From positions 1-9,539 of the forward strand of contig DATECU010000299.1 of NCBI GenBank assembly GCA_035286745.1: DNA of 9,539 nt, read 5' to 3'. Position 1 is the first letter of the stretch, and every line of letters starts with the position of its first letter. Source of the stretch: DATECU01 sp035286745 (GTDB lineage: Bacteria > Acidobacteriota > Vicinamibacteria > Fen-336). The notes below the pieces were generated by a model. That model was not told where the DNA came from and ran no database searches. It worked only from the letters and a program-made list of their open reading frames with translations. Made by a program: the position numbers and the translations under genes. This document shows, one piece after another, positions 5,686 to 9,539 of the stretch.

Positions 5686-6936
5686 TTAGCTGGCCACGGC
5701 CCTGTCTTCGGACAGCAGCTCCTCGAACTCTCCCAGGCTGGGGCCGATGGTGCGTGGAGGTGGGCACTCGGCCTCCAAGACCTCCCGGGTCTTGAGGCCG
5801 TTTCCGGTGATGAGCAGCACCACCCGCTGGTCGCCAGCCAAGACCCCGCGCTCCGCCAGACGCTTGGCGGCGGCCACCACGGTGCCGCCCGCGGTTTCGG
5901 CGAAGATGCCCTCGCACTCGGCGAGCCAGCGGATTCCCGCCACCACCTCGGCATCCGAGGGGTTCTCGGCATCGCCACCCGAGTCGCGAATAGCCGCGAT
6001 GGCGTAGGGACCGTCGGCCGGGTTGCCGATGGCCAGCGACTTGACCAGGGTCAAGGGCTTCGCCACCGGTTGGCAGAAGTCCCGCCCTGCCTTGACCGCG
6101 TTCACGATGGGTGCGCAACCCTCGGGCTGGGCCCCATGCAGGCGTGGCGCACCGGCCTCCACCCAGCCCAGAGTCTCCAGCTCGCCGAACGCTTTCGCCA
6201 GCTTGGTGATCAGCGACCCACCGGCCATGGGCGCCACCACGTGGTGGGGCAGCCGCCACCCGAGCTGCTCAGCGATCTCGTAGCCCAGGGTCTTGCTGCC
6301 TTCCGCGTAGTACGGCCGCAAGTTGATGTTGACGAAGCCCCAGTGATGACGGTCGGCGATCTCCGCAGAGAGGCGGTTGACCTGGTCGTAAGAGCCCCGC
6401 ACCGCGACCAGGTGGGTGCCGTAGACCAGCGTGCCCACGATCTTGCCCGGCTCCAAGTCCCAGGGGATCAGGATGTAGCTCTCGAGGCCTGCGGCCGCGG
6501 CCTGGGCCGCCACCGAGTTGGCCAGGTTGCCGGTGGAGGCGCAGCCCACCACCGAGAAGCCGAGCTCGAGGGCCCGGCTCAGGGCCACGCTCACCACCCG
6601 GTCCTTGAAGGAGAGGGTGGGGTGATTGACCGCATCGTTCTTGATCCACAGGTCGCTCAGGCCCAGCCGCTGGCCCAATCGTTGGGCGCGGAGCAGGGGC
6701 GTGAAGCCGACCTCCGATCCCACCGTGACTGCTCCCTCGAGGGGCAGCAGTTCACGGTACCGCCACATGGTCTTGGGCCGCGCCTCCAGTTGCTGGCGAC
6801 TGACTGCCCGGGCGATGGCCGGGTAGTCGTAGCGGACCTCAAGGGGGCCGAAGCAGAGGGAACAGACGGCGGTGGGGCCGCCGGGATAGCTGGCACCGCA
6901 TTCCCGGCAGTGAAGACCCTCGAAGAAACACCCCAT
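5686..6936 (-). CDS. thrC: Threonine synthase (PLP-dependent, with N-terminal zinc ribbon)
   Basis: Makes threonine from O-phosphohomoserine with PLP in the cytosol; 416 residues. A zinc-ribbon-like start (CREC at 10-13, CSLC at 25-28) precedes a fold-type II PLP domain, as in many bacterial and archaeal threonine synthases. Lys111 in PTLSFKDR is the expected Schiff-base lysine. ASTGNLANS (133-141) and MAGGSLI (237-243) bind cofactor and phosphate, and TGNGLK (377-382) ends the domain. ATG 6936 follows the stop of the moeB fusion by 3 bases, with GAGG 9 bases upstream. Its place between two sulfur-carrier genes is odd for threonine synthesis, and a paralogous fold-type II enzyme acting on phosphohomoserine with sulfur is possible. 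Sequence motifs alone favour plain ThrC. Confidence 0.9.
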   Translation of the reverse strand: MGCFFEGLHCRECGASYPGGPTAVCSLCFGPLEVRYDYPAIARAVSRQQLEARPKTMWRYRELLPLEGAVTVGSEVGFTPLLRAQRLGQRLGLSDLWIKNDAVNHPTLSFKDRVVSVALSRALELGFSVVGCASTGNLANSVAAQAAAAGLESYILIPWDLEPGKIVGTLVYGTHLVAVRGSYDQVNRLSAEIADRHHWGFVNINLRPYYAEGSKTLGYEIAEQLGWRLPHHVVAPMAGGSLITKLAKAFGELETLGWVEAGAPRLHGAQPEGCAPIVNAVKAGRDFCQPVAKPLTLVKSLAIGNPADGPYAIAAIRDSGGDAENPSDAEVVAGIRWLAECEGIFAETAGGTVVAAAKRLAERGVLAGDQRVVLLITGNGLKTREVLEAECPPPRTIGPSLGEFEELLSEDRAVAS

Positions 6937-6939
6937 GGC

Positions 6940-8394
6940 TCAGTACCTCGGGACCGAGGGGTCGACTTGCTCGGACCAGGCCCGAATGCCCCCGGTCAAG
7001 TTGCGGACGTTCTTGAACCCGGCTTCCCGGAGGAACTTCACGGCCTGCGCGCTCCGGGCGCCGACCTTGCAGTGGATCACCAGCGGCGAGTCCCGATCCA
7101 GCTCGGCCACCCGCCGGGGCAGCTCGCCGAGGGGGATCAAGCGGGCTCCCGGCAGTCGGGAGATCTCAAACTCGTGCGCCTCACGGACGTCCAGCAGGTC
7201 CACCGGCTCACCCCGATCCCAGGCCTGCTTCAGCTCTCGGGCGCTGATTCGCTCCTCCGGAGAGAGCGTGGCCTCCGCGGACACCGTTCCTGCCCCGCAG
7301 AACTGCTGGTAGTCGATGAGCCGGGTGATGCTGGGCTCGGCTCCGCACAGCGGGCAGTCGGGGTCCTTGCGCAGCTTGAGTTCCCGGAACCTCATGGCCA
7401 GAGCGTCGAACAGCAGCAGGCGTCCGACCAGGCTCTCCCCCCGGCCCAGGATGAGCTTCACGGTTTCGGTGGCCTGGATCAGACCCACCACCCCGGGCAG
7501 GATGCCGAGCACGCCCCCTTCGGCGCAGCTGGGGACCAGGCCCGGCGGCGGCGGCTCCGGGTACAGGCAGCGGTAGCAGGGGCCGCGGCCGGCGTCGAAC
7601 ACCGAGGCCTGGCCCTCGAAGCGGAAGATGCTCCCGTAGACGTTAGGCTTCTTCAGCAGCACGCAGGCGTCGTTCACCAGGTAGCGGGTGGGGAAGTTGT
7701 CGGTGCCGTCCACCACCACGTCGTAAGGTGCCAGGATGTCGAGGGCGTTCTCGGAGCCGAGCGCGGTCTCGTAGGTATCGACTTGGACCAGGGGATTGAG
7801 GCCCAGGATCGCCTCCTTGGCGGAGGCCAGCTTGGGCCGTCCCACGTCGGCGGTGCGGTGCAGGACCTGCCGCTGCAGGTTGGTGACGTCGACTCGGTCG
7901 AAGTCGACCAGGCCCAGCCGCCCCACCCCGGCAGCGGCCAGGTACAGCGCCAGCGGTGAACCCAAGCCACCGGCGCCGATCAGCAGCACCTTGGCCTGCT
8001 TGAGCTTGAGCTGGCCGGCAACCGCCACCTCGGGCATGATCAGGTGGCGGCTGTAGCGCTCGATCTCCTGGTTGGATAGCCCGACCGATGCGGTAGGTGG
8101 ATGAGCGACCGCCGGGCTGGCCCCGCCCGCCACCGCGGGCACGATGCTGACCACGTCGCCCTCGGCCAGGGGCGCCGCCTGGCGGCCCAGATGCCGGGTG
8201 TCCTGGTCGTTCACGAACACGTTCACGAAGTTCCTGAGCTGGCCGTCGGAGGTGAAGAGGTGAGGTCTTAGGGCTGGATGGCGCTCGACCAACCCCGAGA
8301 GGACCTCGCCCACGCTCTGGCCCGTCAGGGCAACCGTGTCCTCGCCCCCGACGTAGTGGCGAAGCGCTGTGGGAAGCAGGATCTTGACCGTCAT
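6940..8394 (-). CDS. moeB: Fusion of MoaD/ThiS-type sulfur carrier, MoeB/ThiF adenylyltransferase and rhodanese
   Basis: A 484-residue three-domain protein that could charge sulfur-carrier tails. Residues 1-91 are a complete carrier ending in VPAVAGG, here internal. A 14-residue Ala/Pro linker leads to the E1-like domain at about 106-365: RYSRHLIMPE, ATP loop GAGGLGS (140-146), Asp164/166 and NLQRQ (172-176), GRPK (186-189), DGTDNFPTR (229-237), zinc pairs CYRC (273-276) and CPLC (347-350), and the conserved Cys290 in SCAEGGVLG. A rhodanese domain (about 380-484) has active Cys442 in HCKVGARS. The start is ATG 8394: AAGGAG lies 8 bases upstream and the residue pattern upstream in the same frame has no carrier homology and overlaps the JAMM gene. 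ATG overlaps that gene's TGA (ATGA). Free MoeB-rhodanese proteins are common; the N-terminal carrier is the odd part. Confidence 0.9.
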   Translation of the reverse strand: MTVKILLPTALRHYVGGEDTVALTGQSVGEVLSGLVERHPALRPHLFTSDGQLRNFVNVFVNDQDTRHLGRQAAPLAEGDVVSIVPAVAGGASPAVAHPPTASVGLSNQEIERYSRHLIMPEVAVAGQLKLKQAKVLLIGAGGLGSPLALYLAAAGVGRLGLVDFDRVDVTNLQRQVLHRTADVGRPKLASAKEAILGLNPLVQVDTYETALGSENALDILAPYDVVVDGTDNFPTRYLVNDACVLLKKPNVYGSIFRFEGQASVFDAGRGPCYRCLYPEPPPPGLVPSCAEGGVLGILPGVVGLIQATETVKLILGRGESLVGRLLLFDALAMRFRELKLRKDPDCPLCGAEPSITRLIDYQQFCGAGTVSAEATLSPEERISARELKQAWDRGEPVDLLDVREAHEFEISRLPGARLIPLGELPRRVAELDRDSPLVIHCKVGARSAQAVKFLREAGFKNVRNLTGGIRAWSEQVDPSVPRY

Positions 8395-8831
8395 CGTGTC
8401 GTCTCCTTGAGAAGCGGGACCGCGATCTCCTCCCGGCCGAAGCCGGAGCGGTCGTCCTCCATCACCCAGGACGTGACCTCGCGCGCGCCCTCCGGCCCCA
8501 CCGAGACCACGAGGTACGAGTACCAGGGCCAGGCGTACTCCAGGTCGTAGGCGGAGGGTCGAGCCGGCGCGTTGGGATGGGAGTGGTAGAAGCCCAGCAC
8601 CGAGAGGGCGCGGTCGCGGGCGGTCCGTTCCACGGCCAGGAAGACCTGCGGCGTGATCAAGAAGCGGTTGCTCCGCGCCTCCTGCTCCCGCGCGTTCTCG
8701 GCGCGCAGCACCAAGCGCACCTCCTTGCGCTCGGCCGCCGCCTCGCCCAGCAGGAAACCGCAGCACTCGTGGGGGAAGATCTCCGCACCGTGTTGCCGGA
8801 TCTGTTGCAGGGCCTCCGGGTCGATGACCAT
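8391..8831 (-). CDS. JAMM/MPN-type metallopeptidase (Mec-like, M67 family)
   Basis: A 146-residue zinc peptidase of the JAMM family, the prokaryotic relatives of deubiquitinases. All metal and catalytic positions are present: Glu22 in PHECCGFLLG, His83 and His85 in HSHP, Ser93 and Asp96, in the spacing H-x-H-x7-S-x2-D. In M. tuberculosis, Mec removes cysteine from the CysO-cysteine adduct; the position next to cysM and the carrier fusion supports this job. A further possible target is the internal Gly-Gly of the fusion. ATG 8831 is chosen, with AGGAGGG 9 bases upstream; GTG 8834 (6 bases) is nearly as good. Its first base overlaps the last base of the cysM stop, and its TGA overlaps the next ATG, so the three genes are translationally linked. 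Confidence 0.9.
   Translation of the reverse strand: MVIDPEALQQIRQHGAEIFPHECCGFLLGEAAAERKEVRLVLRAENAREQEARSNRFLITPQVFLAVERTARDRALSVLGFYHSHPNAPARPSAYDLEYAWPWYSYLVVSVGPEGAREVTSWVMEDDRSGFGREEIAVPLLKETTR
8403..8408 (-). promoter_or_regulatory. Shine-Dalgarno site of the moeB fusion
   Basis: AAGGAG on the minus strand, 8 bases before ATG 8394 and inside the end of the JAMM gene. It fixes the start at the first residue of the carrier domain and argues against the much longer frame that remains open upstream. Confidence 0.75.
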
Positions 8832-9539
8832 CACGCCGGTCCCTCCTGCCAGAAGCTCTGCTCGAAGTACTTGAAGGCGCCGTCGGGAAACACGGTGACC
8901 ACCACCCCGGCGGACAGGCCTCGCGCCACCCGAAGGCTGGCGGCCAAGGCCGCGCCAGCGGAGAGGCCGAGCAGCAGCCCTTCCTCGCGGGCCGCTCGCC
9001 TGACGGCCGCCTGCGCCTCCTCGGTGCCCACCTCCAGGATCTGGTCCGGAAGCGTGGGATCGTAGATGCCGGGCACCAGGGAAGTCGGCATGTGCTTCAG
9101 GCCCTCCAGGCCGTGGAGCGGCGAGTCGGGCTGGACCGCCAGGCACTGGATCGCGGGGTCGAGAGCCTTGAGGCGTTTGGCGGTACCCATGAAGGTCCCG
9201 CTGGTGCCCAGGCCGGCGACCCAGTGGGTGACGCGGCCCCGCGTCTGCTGCCAGATCTCCAGCCCGGTGCCGTGGTAGTGAGCCTGCCAGTTGGCCGGGT
9301 TCTCATACTGGTCGGCGTAGAAATAGGCGCCGGGGCTCTCGGCGTAGAGCTTCCGCGCCAGACGAATGGCCCCGTCGGAACTTTCCTGGGGGTTGCTCAA
9401 GACCAGTTCGGCGCCGTAGGCGGTCAGGATCCGGCGATGGGTCGGCCCCAGGTTCCCCGGAAGCACCAGCTTGACCCGGTAGCCGAGGGCAGCTCCCAGC
9501 ATGGCGTAGGCGATCCCGGTGTTGCCGGAGGTGGCGTCG
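8831..9539 (-). CDS. cysM: Cysteine synthase family protein (CysM-like), C-terminal 235 residues; cut by the window edge
   Basis: A PLP-dependent fold-type II enzyme that places sulfur on an activated serine (O-acetyl- or O-phosphoserine). The window starts inside the cofactor asparagine loop (ATSGNTGIAYA); the catalytic lysine and the true start are outside. The phosphate loop GLGTSGTFMG, the segment PLHGLEGLKHM-x4-VPGIYDP and the late LSAGAALA are typical of cysteine synthases. The C-terminus FPDGAFKYF resembles the CysM-type end (a DGxxKYL-like motif) more than the CysK one. The following genes (JAMM peptidase, carrier-MoeB fusion) suggest that the sulfur donor is a carrier-protein thiocarboxylate, as for M. 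tuberculosis CysM. Cystathionine beta-synthase-type or free-sulfide CysK activity cannot be excluded from this fragment. Confidence 0.88.
   Translation of the reverse strand, partial: DATSGNTGIAYAMLGAALGYRVKLVLPGNLGPTHRRILTAYGAELVLSNPQESSDGAIRLARKLYAESPGAYFYADQYENPANWQAHYHGTGLEIWQQTRGRVTHWVAGLGTSGTFMGTAKRLKALDPAIQCLAVQPDSPLHGLEGLKHMPTSLVPGIYDPTLPDQILEVGTEEAQAAVRRAAREEGLLLGLSAGAALAASLRVARGLSAGVVVTVFPDGAFKYFEQSFWQEGPA

Noticed and set aside
6070..7959. A 629-codon open frame on the plus strand
   Set aside because: It is antisense to thrC and the moeB fusion, which have complete motifs. Its His/Gln/Gly/Val-rich composition is what the opposite strand of GC-rich genes gives.
8395..8766. A longer moeB frame starting upstream at 8766
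   Set aside because: The extra 124 residues are Gly/Arg-rich without homology, overlap the JAMM gene in another frame, and ATG 8394 has its own ribosome site and starts exactly at the carrier domain.
8832..9146. A longer JAMM frame starting at 9146
   Set aside because: The extension is a shadow of cysM. The peptidase fold begins at ATG 8831, which has AGGAGGG upstream.
1..9539. tRNA, rRNA, CRISPR array, insertion sequence or phage attachment site
   Set aside because: I saw no cloverleaf, rRNA-like stretch, regular short-repeat array, transposase motif or terminal inverted repeats. The only long repeat is the coding duplication in pulA.

Overview
The window is GC-rich bacterial DNA with tightly packed genes, GTG starts and strong GC bias at third codon positions. 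It carries exported pullulanase modules, a modABC transporter and a protein-thiocarboxylate cysteine pathway. A free-living high-GC bacterium of the Myxococcota/Acidobacteriota sort would fit, but no marker gene fixes the taxon. Both ends cut through genes: a pullulanase at the left (its C-terminal catalytic part lies before base 1) and a cysteine synthase at the right (its N-terminus lies beyond base 9539).

Layout. (1) 1-1412, minus strand: the first 470 codons of a secreted pullulanase-type enzyme, made of a signal peptide and four X25-like modules arranged as a tandem duplication of a two-module unit. (2) 1413-1746: a 334-bp divergent intergenic region with a cluster of inverted repeats, two of which share one arm and exclude each other. 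(3) 1747-2701, plus strand: an overlapping gene pair, a nucleotidyltransferase-fold-like protein of unknown role and a 55-residue acidic protein. (4) 2702-2759: a convergent spacer with two hairpins, one a good candidate bidirectional terminator. (5) 2760-9539, minus strand: eight closely spaced genes, in transcription order cysM, a JAMM/Mec-type metallopeptidase, a sulfur carrier-MoeB-rhodanese fusion, thrC, a free MoaD/ThiS-type sulfur carrier, modA, modB, modC. Junctions overlap or leave only a few bases, except 18 bp before the free carrier and 77 bp before modA.

How the genes work together. The first genes of the long cluster match the CysO/CysM/Mec route of cysteine synthesis known from Mycobacterium tuberculosis. 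An E1-like domain adenylates the C-terminal Gly-Gly of a small ubiquitin-like carrier, sulfur (here probably from a rhodanese persulfide) turns it into a thiocarboxylate, CysM transfers the sulfur to an activated serine, and the JAMM peptidase frees cysteine from the carrier. Two things are unusual. The carrier, its activating enzyme and the sulfurtransferase are one polypeptide with the Gly-Gly buried inside it. A second, paralogous free carrier sits directly behind threonine synthase. The fused carrier may need cutting by the neighbouring JAMM protein, or may act in cis, or may serve only as an activation module for the free carrier. modABC supplies molybdate, which links by function to MoaD/MoeB chemistry and by position to the same probable transcript.

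I consider the fused carrier with a neighbouring JAMM peptidase, and the ThrC-carrier pair, the most interesting parts. The plus-strand gene pair and the structured leader in front of it come next.
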